A stretch of 64,000 nt of DNA from Agrobacterium rosae (lineage in GTDB: Bacteria > Pseudomonadota > Alphaproteobacteria > Rhizobiales > Rhizobiaceae). Each line of letters opens with the position of its first letter. Positions within the stretch are counted from its first letter, which is position 1. The notes beneath the pieces are model-generated. The model saw nothing but the letters and a program-made list of their open reading frames with translations. It was not told where the DNA came from and did no database searches. The stretch is from positions 124,001 to 188,000 of the forward strand of contig NZ_NXEJ01000005.1 of NCBI RefSeq assembly GCF_002915175.1, given 5' to 3'. Below are positions 29,132 through 38,357 of the stretch, in pieces. Made by a program: the position numbers and the translations under genes.

Positions 29132-30373
29132 TCAGCTCCGATAATCGCCGTTGATTTCGACATATTCCTTGGTCAAGTCGCAGGTCCACACGGTTGCCGT
29201 GCCATTGCCCAGACCGATATCGACCTTGACCGGGATGTCCTGTTTTTTCATGACAGCAGTGGCTTCAGCCTCGGAATAATCCGCGTCACGCTCGCCATTG
29301 ACGGCAACGCGCACATGGCCGAACCAGATTGCCAGACGATCGCGGTCCGCCATTTCGCCGGACTTACCAACGGCCATGACCACACGTCCCCAGTTGGCGT
29401 CCTCACCTGCGACCGCCGTCTTGACCAGCGGCGAGTTGGCGATGGACAGGGCGATCTTCTTGGCTGCCGCATCGTTTTCGGCACCAGTCACGGTGATTTC
29501 GACCATCTTGCGCGCGCCTTCGCCATCGCGAACGACCTGCAGCGCAAGGTCTTTCAACAGATCGTTCAATGCCTCACGGAACGATCCGAGCTTGGCATCT
29601 TCAGCCGTCTCGATTCGCGCCTGTCCGTCTGCACGGGCCGCACCCGTTGCAAACAGCATCAGCGTATCGGAGGTGGAGGTATCGCTATCGACAGTCACCG
29701 AATTGAACGTTGGGCCAACGCCTGCGGCCAGCAATGCCTGCAAGGCAGCGGGTGCAATATCCGCATCGGTCACGACGAAGGACAGCATCGTCGCCATGTC
29801 AGGCGCGATCATGCCGGCACCCTTGGCGATACCGTTGATCGTAACGGTGACACCGCCGATCTCGGCTGTGCGTGTTGCGACCTTCGGATAGGTATCCGTG
29901 GTCATGATGGCCTTGGCGGCCTCCTGCCAGAAGTCGCCCTTGGCGTCCGTGTTCATCTGGCCGAGAACGCCTGCAAACTTGGTGGCGTCGAGCGGTTCGC
30001 CGATGACGCCGGTGGAGGCGAGGAACACTTCGTTTGCTGCACAGCCCACGGCCTCGGCTGCGGATTTTCCCGTCAACTCGGTCGCGGCGCGGCCCTTGAC
30101 GCCGGTAAAGGCATTGGCGTTGCCGGAATTGACGACCACGGCGCGCGCAACGCCCTGCGCCAGATTGGCACGGCAGAAATCGACCGGGGCGGATGGGCAT
30201 TTCGATTTCGTGAAAACGCCCGCAACGCTGGCTGGCTCATCGAATACCATCAACAGAACGTCGGTGCGGTTCTTGTATTTGATACCGGCGGCGGCCGTCG
30301 CCATTCGCACACCGCGAAGGGCTGGCATGTCTGGATAGGATTTGGGAGCGAGCGGTGAAACGGCAGCGGACAT
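29132..30373 (-). CDS. argJ: Bifunctional ornithine acetyltransferase/N-acetylglutamate synthase
   Basis: An arginine biosynthesis enzyme of 413 aa that moves the acetyl group from acetylornithine to glutamate. The self-cleavage site is in [16 protein letters not shown], where the Thr of ATML becomes the nucleophile of the beta chain. Other conserved stretches are [21 protein letters not shown] and [15 protein letters not shown]. It is the first gene of argJ-GNAT-mutT and lies 80 bases downstream of the parvulin gene, with a terminator between them. Confidence 0.95.
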   Translation of the reverse strand: MSAAVSPLAPKSYPDMPALRGVRMATAAAGIKYKNRTDVLLMVFDEPASVAGVFTKSKCPSAPVDFCRANLAQGVARAVVVNSGNANAFTGVKGRAATELTGKSAAEAVGCAANEVFLASTGVIGEPLDATKFAGVLGQMNTDAKGDFWQEAAKAIMTTDTYPKVATRTAEIGGVTVTINGIAKGAGMIAPDMATMLSFVVTDADIAPAALQALLAAGVGPTFNSVTVDSDTSTSDTLMLFATGAARADGQARIETAEDAKLGSFREALNDLLKDLALQVVRDGEGARKMVEITVTGAENDAAAKKIALSIANSPLVKTAVAGEDANWGRVVMAVGKSGEMADRDRLAIWFGHVRVAVNGERDADYSEAEATAVMKKQDIPVKVDIGLGNGTATVWTCDLTKEYVEINGDYRS

Positions 30374-30410
30374 TGGCGGGGAACCTGCATTTTTCGGGAC
30401 GAGATAAAAT

Positions 30411-30439
30411 GAAAACGGGGCGGCTCATCGCCGCCCCGT
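30411..30439 (-). terminator. Terminator of the parvulin gene
   Basis: A perfect 10-base stem, ACGGGGCGGC / GCCGCCCCGT, with a 5-base loop. On the minus strand it is followed by TTTTCATTTT. Confidence 0.85.
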
Positions 30440-30452
30440 AAATTGCGGAGAA

Positions 30453-31322
30453 TTACTGCTGTGCAGGTGGCTCGGCGGCCTGCTGCTTGCTGGCTTCGTC
30501 GTAAGCCTTGCGCATTGCCTCATCGGGAATGTCGATCTTCTGCTCGGCCTTGGCCTTTTCGATCAGGGCAACATACTTGTCGCGCATGACGAGCTGACGG
30601 ACCTGTGCTTCGACTTGATCATAGGCTGGTGGCGGTGCAACGCGCTTGTCTTCCAGCTTGATGACATGGAAGCCGAACTGCGACTTGACCGGGGTCTTTG
30701 TGTAGGCACCCTTTTCGAGAGCGAAAGCAGCCTCTTCGAATTCAGGAACCATGCGGCCCTTGCCGAACCAGCCGAGATCGCCGCCGTCATCCTTGTTGGA
30801 ATCGGTCGACTTTTCTTTTGCCAGCGCTGCAAAATCCTTGCCAGCGTCCAGCTGCTTGATCACGTCCTTGGCTTCCTCTTCGGTCGCAACCAGAATGTGG
30901 GCAGCCTTGATTTCATCTTCCTTTGGAAGCGCGGCCACTTCCTTCTCGTAGCGTGCCTTGACCTCTTCATTGGTCACGGCATCAACCACATGCTTGCGGA
31001 AGTATGCGTTGTGCAGTTCGCGATCAGTGATGAAAGCGAGACGCTTCTTGAAGTCTTCGGTCTTTTCCAGACCTTCGGCAGTCGCGTCCTTCACCAGAAG
31101 CTTGACGTCGATGGCGCCTGAGAGAGCAGCGACTTTCTTCTGTTCGTCAGGAAGCTGTGCAAGCTGCGGATCGAGATTGCTCATGGCAAGATCGAGTTCG
31201 GACTGGCGGATTTCCAGATCGCCGACCTTTGCGACGACGGCATCTTCCTGCGCGAAAGCGGGAAACTGAAGACCAAGGGTGGCCACGATCACAGCAGCCG
31301 CAATTCTATTATAGCGCAACAT
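30453..31322 (-). CDS. Periplasmic peptidyl-prolyl isomerase, parvulin type
   Basis: An exported foldase of 289 aa. A signal peptide (LRYNRIAAAVIVATLGLQFPAFA) leads to a SurA-like helical N-domain and a parvulin domain (IKAAHILVATEEEAKDVI, GGDLGWFGKGRMVPEFEEAAFAL, SQFGFHVIKLEDKR). The tail is Gln/Ala/Pro rich. The start ATG 31322 is chosen over ATG 31388 because it gives a clean signal peptide and has AAAGG upstream. It is divergent from secA; this pairing of an export foldase with the Sec motor makes functional sense. Confidence 0.9.
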   Translation of the reverse strand: MLRYNRIAAAVIVATLGLQFPAFAQEDAVVAKVGDLEIRQSELDLAMSNLDPQLAQLPDEQKKVAALSGAIDVKLLVKDATAEGLEKTEDFKKRLAFITDRELHNAYFRKHVVDAVTNEEVKARYEKEVAALPKEDEIKAAHILVATEEEAKDVIKQLDAGKDFAALAKEKSTDSNKDDGGDLGWFGKGRMVPEFEEAAFALEKGAYTKTPVKSQFGFHVIKLEDKRVAPPPAYDQVEAQVRQLVMRDKYVALIEKAKAEQKIDIPDEAMRKAYDEASKQQAAEPPAQQ

Positions 31323-31421
31323 ATTAAACCTTTCGGAGACAATGCCGGCTCCAGACGTGGTTTTCCGGCTGAAAAAACTTCCAAACACCGGAATGTGGCC
31401 ATTCTGTAACGGGCAGAACCG

Positions 31422-31450
31422 TTGACATCATTTGCCCCCCCTCTTATCTG
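31422..31450 (+). promoter_or_regulatory. Probable secA promoter
   Basis: TTGACA at 31422-31427, a 17-base spacer and TATCTG at 31445-31450 make a good housekeeping promoter. It leaves a leader of about 110 bases before the secA ATG. Confidence 0.6.
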
Positions 31451-31565
31451 TCGCGTAACCTCGCGTCCAGATACGTTTCAGGGTCTAGTCTGTCATTTGT
31501 GTTTTATTGCAGTGCCAGACCTCCACGCCCCTGGAAAAAACGGAATTTCAGAAAGGGCCACTAAG

Positions 31566-34280
31566 ATGGTCAGTCTCGGCGGAATCGCCCGCAAGTTGTT
31601 CGGCTCGGCAAACGATCGCCGCGTTCGCTCCTATCGTAGCAATATCGGTGCCATCAGCGCACTCGAAGAGGAAATGAAAGCCCTCTCCGATGAGGCGCTG
31701 GCGGCAAAAACGGTTGAATTCCGTGCGCAGCTCGCCGAGGGAAAATCGCTCGACAGCCTTCTCGTTCCTGCCTTCGCGGTGGCGCGTGAAGCCTCCCGCC
31801 GCGTTCTGGGCATGCGTCCCTTCGACGTTCAGTTGACCGGCGCGATGATTCTTCACTCCGGCGACATCTCGGAAATGAAGACCGGTGAAGGTAAAACGCT
31901 GGTAGCGACGCTCGCCGTTTACCTGAATGCCCTTGAGGGCAAGGGCGTCCACGTCGTTACTGTCAACGATTATCTCGCCCAGCGCGACGCAGCCACCATG
32001 GCGCGCCTCTACAATTTCCTCGGCCTTACCACCGGCGTCATCGTACACGGTCTTGATGATGACCAGCGCCGCGAAGCCTACGCCTGCGACATCACCTACG
32101 CGACGAATAACGAGCTAGGCTTCGATTATCTGCGCGACAACATGAAATACGACAAGCCGCAGATGGTGCAGCGTGGCCACCACTACGCTATCGTCGACGA
32201 AGTCGACTCGATTTTGGTGGATGAGGCGCGCACCCCGCTCATCATCTCCGGTCCGCTGGATGACCGTTCAGATCTCTACAACACCATCGATGCCTTCATT
32301 CCGATGTTGTCGCCGGAAGATTACGAGATCGACGAGAAGCAGCGTTCGGCCAACTTCTCCGAAGATGGCACCGAAAAACTCGAAAACCTGCTGCGTGACG
32401 CTGGCCTTCTCAAGGGCGAATCGCTCTACGACATCGAAAACGTCGCCATCGTTCACCACATCAACAACGCGCTGAAGGCTCACAAGCTGTTCCAGCGTGA
32501 CAAGGACTACATCGTCCGCAACGATGAAATCGTCATCATCGACGAATTCACCGGTCGTATGATGCCCGGTCGCCGTTATTCCGAAGGTCAGCATCAGGCG
32601 CTGGAAGCCAAGGAAAAGGTTCAGATCCAGCCGGAAAACCAGACGCTGTCTTCCGTCACCTTTCAGAATTATTTCCGCATGTACAAGAAGCTCGCCGGCA
32701 TGACCGGTACGGCCTCGACCGAAGCGGAAGAATTCAACAACATCTATGGTCTCGATGTCATCGAGGTTCCGACGAACCTGCCGATCCAGCGTATCGATGA
32801 AGACGATGAAGTCTACCGGACCGGCGAAGAGAAGTTCAAGGCGATCATCGAACAGATCAAGGCCGCCCATGAGCGCGACCAGCCGGTTCTGGTCGGCACG
32901 ACCTCGATCGAAAAGTCCGAACTTCTGGCAACCATGCTGCGCCAGACCGGCTTTGAGAACTTCCAGGTTCTGAACGCCCGTTATCACGAGCAGGAAGCCT
33001 ATATCGTATCGCAGGCCGGTGTGCCCGGCGCTGTTACCATCGCCACCAACATGGCTGGTCGCGGTACCGACATTCAGCTCGGCGGCAACGTCGATATGCG
33101 TCTCGAGCGTGAGCTTGAAGGTGTCGAGCCTGGCGAAGAGCGTGATGCCACGGAACGAAAAATCCGTGAAGAGATCAAGGTCTTGAAGGACCGGGCGCTG
33201 GCTGCCGGTGGTCTTTTCGTCATCGCGACCGAGCGTCACGAAAGCCGCCGTATCGACAACCAGCTGCGCGGTCGTTCCGGCCGTCAGGGTGACCCGGGCC
33301 GCTCGAAATTCTACCTGTCGCTTCAGGATGACCTGATGCGCATCTTCGGCTCCGACCGTATGGATTCGATGTTGCAGAAGCTGGGTCTCAAGGAAGGCGA
33401 AGCCATCGTCCATCCTTGGATCAACAAGGCTCTGGAACGTGCCCAGAAAAAGGTCGAAGCCCGCAACTTCGAAACCCGTAAGAACCTCCTGAAGTATGAC
33501 GACGTTCTCAACGACCAGCGCAAGGTTATCTTCGACCAGCGCCTGGAACTGATGGAAGCGGAAAACATCAGTGAAACCGCAGCCGACATGCGCAATGAGG
33601 TCATCGAAGCTCTCGTCACCAAACATGTTCCCGAAAATGCCTATGCAGAACAGTGGGACATTGCTGGCCTGAAGGCCGGGGTCGAACGTTTCCTCAACCT
33701 TGATCTTCCCGTCGATGAATGGGCCAAGGAAGAAGGCATCGCCGAAGACGACATCATGCAACGCGTGACGGATGCCGCCGACAAGACCATGGCCGACAAG
33801 GCTGAGCGTTTCGGGCCTGACGTGATGGTCTATGTCGAGCGTTCGGTCATCCTTCAGACCATCGACCACCTGTGGCGCGAACACATCGTCAACCTCGATC
33901 ACCTGCGCTCCGTCGTCGGTTTCCGTGGTTATGCCCAGCGTGATCCATTGCAGGAATACAAGGCAGAAGCCTTCGAGCTATTCCAGGCGCTGCTATCCAA
34001 CCTGCGTGAAGAAGTCACGGCGCAGTTGATGCGGGTGGAGCTGGTACGCGATCCGCCTCAGCCTGAATTGCCGGAAATGACGGCCCATCATCTCGACCCG
34101 ATCACCGGCGAAGATGAGTTTGCCAGCCACGACCAGGACACATCGGTTGCCTTCGTCCCGCCGGAACAGCGTAATCCGAACAATCCTGCCACATGGGGCA
34201 AAATCGGCCGTAACGAAGCCTGCCCATGCGGCTCCGGCAAGAAGTACAAGCATTGCCACGGAATTTTCGAACAAGCCTGA
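31566..34280 (+). CDS. secA: Preprotein translocase ATPase SecA
   Basis: The motor that drives proteins through SecYEG, 904 aa. It has Walker [12 protein letters not shown], the DEAD-like [27 protein letters not shown] in the second nucleotide domain, and the C-terminal zinc site [15 protein letters not shown]. The open frame reaches back to TTG 31422, but ATG 31566 gives the family N-terminus [13 protein letters not shown] and has GAAAGGG upstream. It is monocistronic, with a terminator 28 bases after the stop. Confidence 0.97.
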   Translation: MVSLGGIARKLFGSANDRRVRSYRSNIGAISALEEEMKALSDEALAAKTVEFRAQLAEGKSLDSLLVPAFAVAREASRRVLGMRPFDVQLTGAMILHSGDISEMKTGEGKTLVATLAVYLNALEGKGVHVVTVNDYLAQRDAATMARLYNFLGLTTGVIVHGLDDDQRREAYACDITYATNNELGFDYLRDNMKYDKPQMVQRGHHYAIVDEVDSILVDEARTPLIISGPLDDRSDLYNTIDAFIPMLSPEDYEIDEKQRSANFSEDGTEKLENLLRDAGLLKGESLYDIENVAIVHHINNALKAHKLFQRDKDYIVRNDEIVIIDEFTGRMMPGRRYSEGQHQALEAKEKVQIQPENQTLSSVTFQNYFRMYKKLAGMTGTASTEAEEFNNIYGLDVIEVPTNLPIQRIDEDDEVYRTGEEKFKAIIEQIKAAHERDQPVLVGTTSIEKSELLATMLRQTGFENFQVLNARYHEQEAYIVSQAGVPGAVTIATNMAGRGTDIQLGGNVDMRLERELEGVEPGEERDATERKIREEIKVLKDRALAAGGLFVIATERHESRRIDNQLRGRSGRQGDPGRSKFYLSLQDDLMRIFGSDRMDSMLQKLGLKEGEAIVHPWINKALERAQKKVEARNFETRKNLLKYDDVLNDQRKVIFDQRLELMEAENISETAADMRNEVIEALVTKHVPENAYAEQWDIAGLKAGVERFLNLDLPVDEWAKEEGIAEDDIMQRVTDAADKTMADKAERFGPDVMVYVERSVILQTIDHLWREHIVNLDHLRSVVGFRGYAQRDPLQEYKAEAFELFQALLSNLREEVTAQLMRVELVRDPPQPELPEMTAHHLDPITGEDEFASHDQDTSVAFVPPEQRNPNNPATWGKIGRNEACPCGSGKKYKHCHGIFEQA

Positions 34281-34307
34281 GTCCGGCTTCAAAAGACCCA
34301 TAAATGA

Positions 34308-34341
34308 AACGGCTCGCGGAATTTCTCCGCGGGCCGTTTTT
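34308..34341 (+). terminator. Terminator of secA
   Basis: A 13-base stem, AACGGCTCGCGGA / TCCGCGGGCCGTT with one G-U pair and a 5-base loop, ends in TTTTT. Confidence 0.9.
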
Positions 34342-34462
34342 GTTTGGCTAATAATCGAAATCGGCGGCCAAAAATGGTCGGGTACATCTAGCGATCCGCT
34401 CTTAACCGCTCACGATTTTCTTCCTAAGACGTGTCTGTACCTCAAACCGGGCGGACACCCTC

Positions 34463-34798
34463 ATGACAAATTTCAAATCTGCATTGATAGCTGCCATTGC
34501 CATCTTCACCGTCGCGACACCCGTTCTCGCCGAAGACCTGACATTCGAGCTGAAGAACGGCACCAACTCGGTGCTGACCCACTTCTTCACATCACCCGTT
34601 GGCCAGCGCAGCTGGGAAGGCGATGTTTTCGGCAACCAGACCCTCAACCCCGGCGAAAGCATCGAGATCACCATCGCCGATGGCCGTGATGTCTGCAAAT
34701 ACGATATGCGCTTCGAATTTCAGGGCAGTAACGACCTAGACACGACGACCGACACGCAGAACCTTTGCGAGCTTGGCGAATACACCATCGAAGAGTGA
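34463..34798 (+). CDS. Small secreted protein with a cysteine pair
   Basis: A 111-residue protein with a good Sec signal peptide (ALIAAIAIFTVATPVLA, cut before EDL). The mature part is a small beta-rich acidic domain: FELKNGTNSVLTHFFTSPVG, SWEGDVFGNQTLNPGESIEI and VCKYDMRFEF. Two cysteines (DVCKYD and NLCELG) are about 29 residues apart and could form a disulfide in the periplasm. I know similar small rhizobial proteins, but no function. A weak stem follows (34817-34824 with 34868-34875). Confidence 0.75.
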   Translation: MTNFKSALIAAIAIFTVATPVLAEDLTFELKNGTNSVLTHFFTSPVGQRSWEGDVFGNQTLNPGESIEITIADGRDVCKYDMRFEFQGSNDLDTTTDTQNLCELGEYTIEE

Positions 34799-34970
34799 TC
34801 GACGCCACCTGCGTTGTCTGGCCGAAGCATCTCACGCGCCCGAAATATCTCACGGGAATGTGTGGAACGGCCAGACCCTACAGGGAAAGCAACCACTAAA
34901 ATTCATTTGACGGTACGCGTAACCTCTCGTAACCGTTGGCTTTCCTCTGCGATTGCTGAGACATAACGCC

Positions 34971-35858
34971 ATGAAGCACTCGGAATTGGCCGCCTATCTC
35001 TTTCTCGCCATTGCGTGGGGATTATCGTTCCTGTTGGTGTTGCATGCCGTTGCCGCATTCGGCTGGGTGGGCGCAGTCACGTTGCGGTGCTTCATTGCAA
35101 GCTTCACGCTTCTGATCGTCGCGCGCGTTTCGCGCCGAAAGCTGGATTTCAGCGCAGGCTGGCGCGCATTTGCGGCCGTTGGTGCCACCACCGTCGCAGG
35201 GCAGCTCATCGGACTGTCCTATGCGACGCCGGTCATTGGCACAGCCATGGCCGCCATCCTCGTCGCCAGTATTCCACTGTTCTCCATGCTGATTGGCCAG
35301 GTTTGGGGGCTTGAAAAGATATCGCCGCAAAGCCTTCTCGGCATGGCCCTTGGCTTTAGCGGCATTATCATTCTTGTCGGCTTTCCTGCGGTGCCTGTCA
35401 CCACTGCATTCGTCATCGGCTGCGTCGCTTGCCTTCTCGGCTGCATTTGCGCAGCGTTCGGCAGCAACTATGCAAGCCGCCACCTCAAAGGTTCAGGATC
35501 GTGGGAGATCACAATCGGCTCATTTCTGGCGGGCGGCATCATAACACTGCCGTTTCTGGTGGTGGTGCCCATTCCCGGCACACCAAGCCTTGGAGACTTC
35601 GCTTATCTCTTCGGCCTCGCCATCATCATGAGCGCCCTGACCTACGTCACCTATTTCCGGCTGGTTTCTCTTATCGGCGCAACCAAAACAATCAGTGTGG
35701 AGTTTGTGGTCACTGTAATCGCGGTCATCGTTGGTGCAGTGGTACTGGATGAACCGCTTTCACACATACAATTCCTTGGCGCTGCCATCATCATAGCAGG
35801 TTGCGCTTTGGTCCTTGGACTGTATCCGAAACGTAGAGTGACACCCCTTTTGCCGTGA
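34971..35858 (+). CDS. EamA/DMT-family transporter
   Basis: An inner-membrane exporter-type protein of 295 aa with ten predicted helices in two EamA repeats. The first starts LFLAIAWGLSFLLVLHAV and contains RCFIASFTLLIVARV; the second ends LGAAIIIAGCALVLGLYP. ATG 34971 is preferred to the upstream TTG 34953 because family proteins begin shortly before the first helix. The ribosome site is weak either way. Family members export amino acids or metabolites; the substrate is unknown. It is a single gene. Confidence 0.88.
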   Translation: MKHSELAAYLFLAIAWGLSFLLVLHAVAAFGWVGAVTLRCFIASFTLLIVARVSRRKLDFSAGWRAFAAVGATTVAGQLIGLSYATPVIGTAMAAILVASIPLFSMLIGQVWGLEKISPQSLLGMALGFSGIIILVGFPAVPVTTAFVIGCVACLLGCICAAFGSNYASRHLKGSGSWEITIGSFLAGGIITLPFLVVVPIPGTPSLGDFAYLFGLAIIMSALTYVTYFRLVSLIGATKTISVEFVVTVIAVIVGAVVLDEPLSHIQFLGAAIIIAGCALVLGLYPKRRVTPLLP

Positions 35859-36081
35859 GCCAATTCCCAAGCAATCGCCATTAAGAACTCACGCATATTT
35901 AGTGACGGCAATACTCTCAACATTGTTAACGTTTCGATGTATGATTGAAATAGTGCGGGGCAATCAACCGCGAACATGGTAACGATCGGTGCTCGCTAAA
36001 AAGTCGTGCCCCCATTAAAAATGCTGCTTCCGGCGACTACATTGTCATCGAGCGCACGAGAAAGACGGTTATAAGAGCGGA

Positions 36082-37353
36082 ATGGCAAGCGATCCCAACG
36101 ACCCAGATATGCGCGATGACCGTTTTGCGATGCTCCTGGCAAAAACGGCTTCGGATCGCCCCGCTGCGGATAGCAGCCTGCGTGTCGGTCGCTCCGGACG
36201 TGAGTTCTGTATATATCCGGCACAGCTAGGCTACGATCTTCAGGAAGAACTCGATTTCCTGTCCAACCGGGTCATGGAGCCGAACATCTTTTTCACCGGC
36301 AAGCTTCTGGCACCGGCGATGCCGCGCGTGGACGAACGCTCGGTGCGGTTTGCCCTGATGCGCGACGAAAACGGTGCGCGCAGCCGCATGCGCTTTCTCA
36401 TGCCGTTTACCGTGGAAAAGCCTGGCTTTTCCGTCGGTCCGTCCATCTTGCGCGCATGGGCCAACCCCTTTGGTCCTTTGGGCACGCCTCTTGTGGATGC
36501 GGAAGGTGCAGCTGAGACCATCGACAATTTGCTCGATGCGTTGTCGCAACCCGAATTGCGCCTGCCGGAAGTCCTGGTTCTACCACAGCTGCGGCTGGAC
36601 GGGGCATTCGTGCGCATGATCAAGGCGATAGCGCTGAGCCGCAACCTGCCTTTGGCAACCTCCGAATCTCATCACCGCATGATGCTGGAAAGTAAGGTCG
36701 ATGCTGGCCTTTATCTCAAAAACACCTTGCCACTGGCGCATTTGCAGGAACTGAAGGCACAGTGGCAAAATCTGGAAGCCATTGGTGCACTGACCTATGA
36801 TGTCGCAAGACAGCCGCAGGACATCAGGTTGCGAACAGAGGAGTTTCTGGCGCTCGAGGCCAGCGGTTCCAAAGGCCGCAAACGCTCGGCTCTGGTCAGC
36901 GATAGATATCGCGCGGCTTTTGCCCGTGAGGCCATCACCAATCTGGCTGAAATAGACGCCGTCCGCATCCACACGCTTAACCTCAATGGTGCGGCCGTTG
37001 CGTCGGCCGTGGTGTTCATCACCATGGGTGAGGCCTATGTCTGGAAGCTCGCAGCCAGCGAGGATCATTCCCGCCACTCTATCGACCGGTTGTTGATGCA
37101 ACGATTGACGGAGTGGCATCTTGATGATGCCAATATTCTGCGCACGGACAGCTGTGGTGCCGATGAAGACCGCGATCTCGATGGTTTCTGGAGCGAAAAG
37201 TCTGAGATGGGCACGCTCGTCATCGGCCTTTCGCAAAACAGCGACCGCGATGTTCGGCAGGTCGCGGGCCAGGTTCATATGTACCGTAATACGCGAAATC
37301 TGGCCAAAGTCCTGCGCGAGCGGATCATGTCTCTTGGTCGCAAGGGCAGTTGA
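36082..37353 (+). CDS. GNAT-fold protein, CelD/BcsL-like
   Basis: A soluble protein of 423 aa with no signal peptide. The C-terminal 220 residues look like the GNAT-fold domain called CelD/BcsL or acetyltransferase_6: a region like SDRYRAAFAREAITNLAEIDAVRIHTL, then GAAVASAVVFITMGEAYVWKLAASEDHSRHSIDRLLMQRL, the acyl-CoA-site equivalent. Family members often act in polysaccharide or capsule assembly, but no polysaccharide gene lies nearby. It is a single gene ending at a bidirectional terminator. Confidence 0.7.
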   Translation: MASDPNDPDMRDDRFAMLLAKTASDRPAADSSLRVGRSGREFCIYPAQLGYDLQEELDFLSNRVMEPNIFFTGKLLAPAMPRVDERSVRFALMRDENGARSRMRFLMPFTVEKPGFSVGPSILRAWANPFGPLGTPLVDAEGAAETIDNLLDALSQPELRLPEVLVLPQLRLDGAFVRMIKAIALSRNLPLATSESHHRMMLESKVDAGLYLKNTLPLAHLQELKAQWQNLEAIGALTYDVARQPQDIRLRTEEFLALEASGSKGRKRSALVSDRYRAAFAREAITNLAEIDAVRIHTLNLNGAAVASAVVFITMGEAYVWKLAASEDHSRHSIDRLLMQRLTEWHLDDANILRTDSCGADEDRDLDGFWSEKSEMGTLVIGLSQNSDRDVRQVAGQVHMYRNTRNLAKVLRERIMSLGRKGS

Positions 37354-37363
37354 TCGGTCATAA

Positions 37364-37387
37364 AAAAGGGGTGCGAACACCCCTTTT
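37364..37387. terminator. Bidirectional terminator
   Basis: A perfect 10-base stem, AAAAGGGGTG / CACCCCTTTT, with a 4-base loop lies between two convergent genes, with A-rich and T-rich flanks. Confidence 0.88.
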
Positions 37388-37403
37388 ATCGTAAATGATG
37401 ATA

Positions 37404-38000
37404 TCAGCGTGACGCTGTCCGGATTATTCGGCACAGTTGCGTCAGTGCCGCATCATATCCACCTCCCAGAATATCGACGCAACGTTTCGCCAGTCGCATC
37501 TGCTCGGACCGTGACATGTTATTATAGGAGTTGATGGCTTCGCGCACGGCACCTGGAGGGAGCGTACCGGGGTTGATAGGTCCACCGGGAACGCCCGGTG
37601 TGCCGATGCCCACGCCAACACCCACTCCGACGCCGGATGTGGCAGCAGCGCCGACAGTGGCATTGGCATTCAGGCCGCTTCGTCCGCCCACGGATGCGTT
37701 GACATCGGCATTGACGCCACTCCGCCCACCAACGCTGGCGCTGGTATTGGCATTGATGCCATTGCTTCCGCCAACAGACGCGTTGACGTCAGCACCAAGA
37801 CCGCCGCCGCTTCGTCCGCCGACATCGGCACCGGCGTTGACGCCGCCACTTCCACCCACAGAGGCGCTGGCACTCACACCACCACTATCATTGCCACCGA
37901 CACTGGCACTCACGCCGCCTACACTCACGTCCAATGCCTGTGCATCAAACGGCAAGACCAGACATGCGGTGATGAATAAAGAAGATGTTATTTTTCTCAT
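37404..38000 (-). CDS. Secreted glycine-rich repeat protein
   Basis: A 198-residue protein with a Sec signal peptide (SSLFITACLVLPFDAQA). Residues about 23-120 are tandem imperfect repeats of ASVGG-RSG-(V/I/L)NA(D/N), low in charge and rich in Gly, Ala, Ser and Val. Then comes a Gly-Val/Pro linker (VGVGVGVGIGTPGVPGGP) and a normal helical C-terminus with two cysteines (KRCVDILGGGYDAALTQLC). A strong GGAGGAG site precedes ATG 38000. I know no function; a surface or matrix role is conceivable. Confidence 0.8.
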   Translation of the reverse strand: MRKITSSLFITACLVLPFDAQALDVSVGGVSASVGGNDSGGVSASASVGGSGGVNAGADVGGRSGGGLGADVNASVGGSNGINANTSASVGGRSGVNADVNASVGGRSGLNANATVGAAATSGVGVGVGVGIGTPGVPGGPINPGTLPPGAVREAINSYNNMSRSEQMRLAKRCVDILGGGYDAALTQLCRIIRTASR

Positions 38001-38357
38001 GGCTCTCTCCTCCTTCTCGTGGGTTGTGTTGGACTTTGTCTCTCGCTCTAACCCACTGGAAAAAATAATATATAAGATTTTTCTTTAATAAAAAAGAGTG
38101 ATATTTAGAGATAACTAATATTTAGCGACACGAAGTCGATGCTTTGCCCCAATAAGAGACGTTGGCTGTAGGTTGACCGAGCCAGTGGGTAAAGATTTCC
38201 TCTTATCATCAATGGCTTGCAAGAATGATCCGGCTGAATGCAAGGCATGCGTAAATCTTTGCTGTCCAGTCTTTGAATTCTCGTGGACACTGGGCTTCAC
38301 GAAGCTTTACAGTGCACCTTGCGGCGTCTCGACAGCCGTTTCTTTCCGGAGTCTGCC
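38001..38357. other. Intergenic region between the repeat protein and the binding-protein gene
   Basis: No convincing gene. The left part (38060-38130) is very AT-rich and carries the promoter side of the leftward repeat-protein gene. The right part would hold the promoter of the transporter operon, but I see no clear -35/-10 pair. A short frame at 38215 encodes a cysteine-rich start (ACKNDPAECKACVNLCCP) but then runs into the transporter gene in the wrong frame. Confidence 0.4.

Noticed and set aside
28298-30358. Long open frame of 686 codons on the plus strand opposite argJ and the GNAT gene
   Set aside because: It lies exactly antisense to two well-supported genes, has a low-complexity His/Arg/Gly-rich translation, and arises from the codon bias of the real strand.
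32268-33902. Long minus-strand frame opposite secA
   Set aside because: Antisense shadow of a highly expressed gene; no ribosome site, no domain, and skewed composition.
37404-37930. Regular short repeats, considered as a CRISPR array
   Set aside because: The repeats are in-frame coding repeats in a gene with a signal peptide; there are no unique spacers of uniform length and no cas genes.
38215-38280. Short cysteine-rich stretch (ACKNDPAECKACVNLCCP) in the region before the 38358 gene
   Set aside because: The frame continues out of phase through the binding-protein gene, has no ribosome site and no partner; likely chance.
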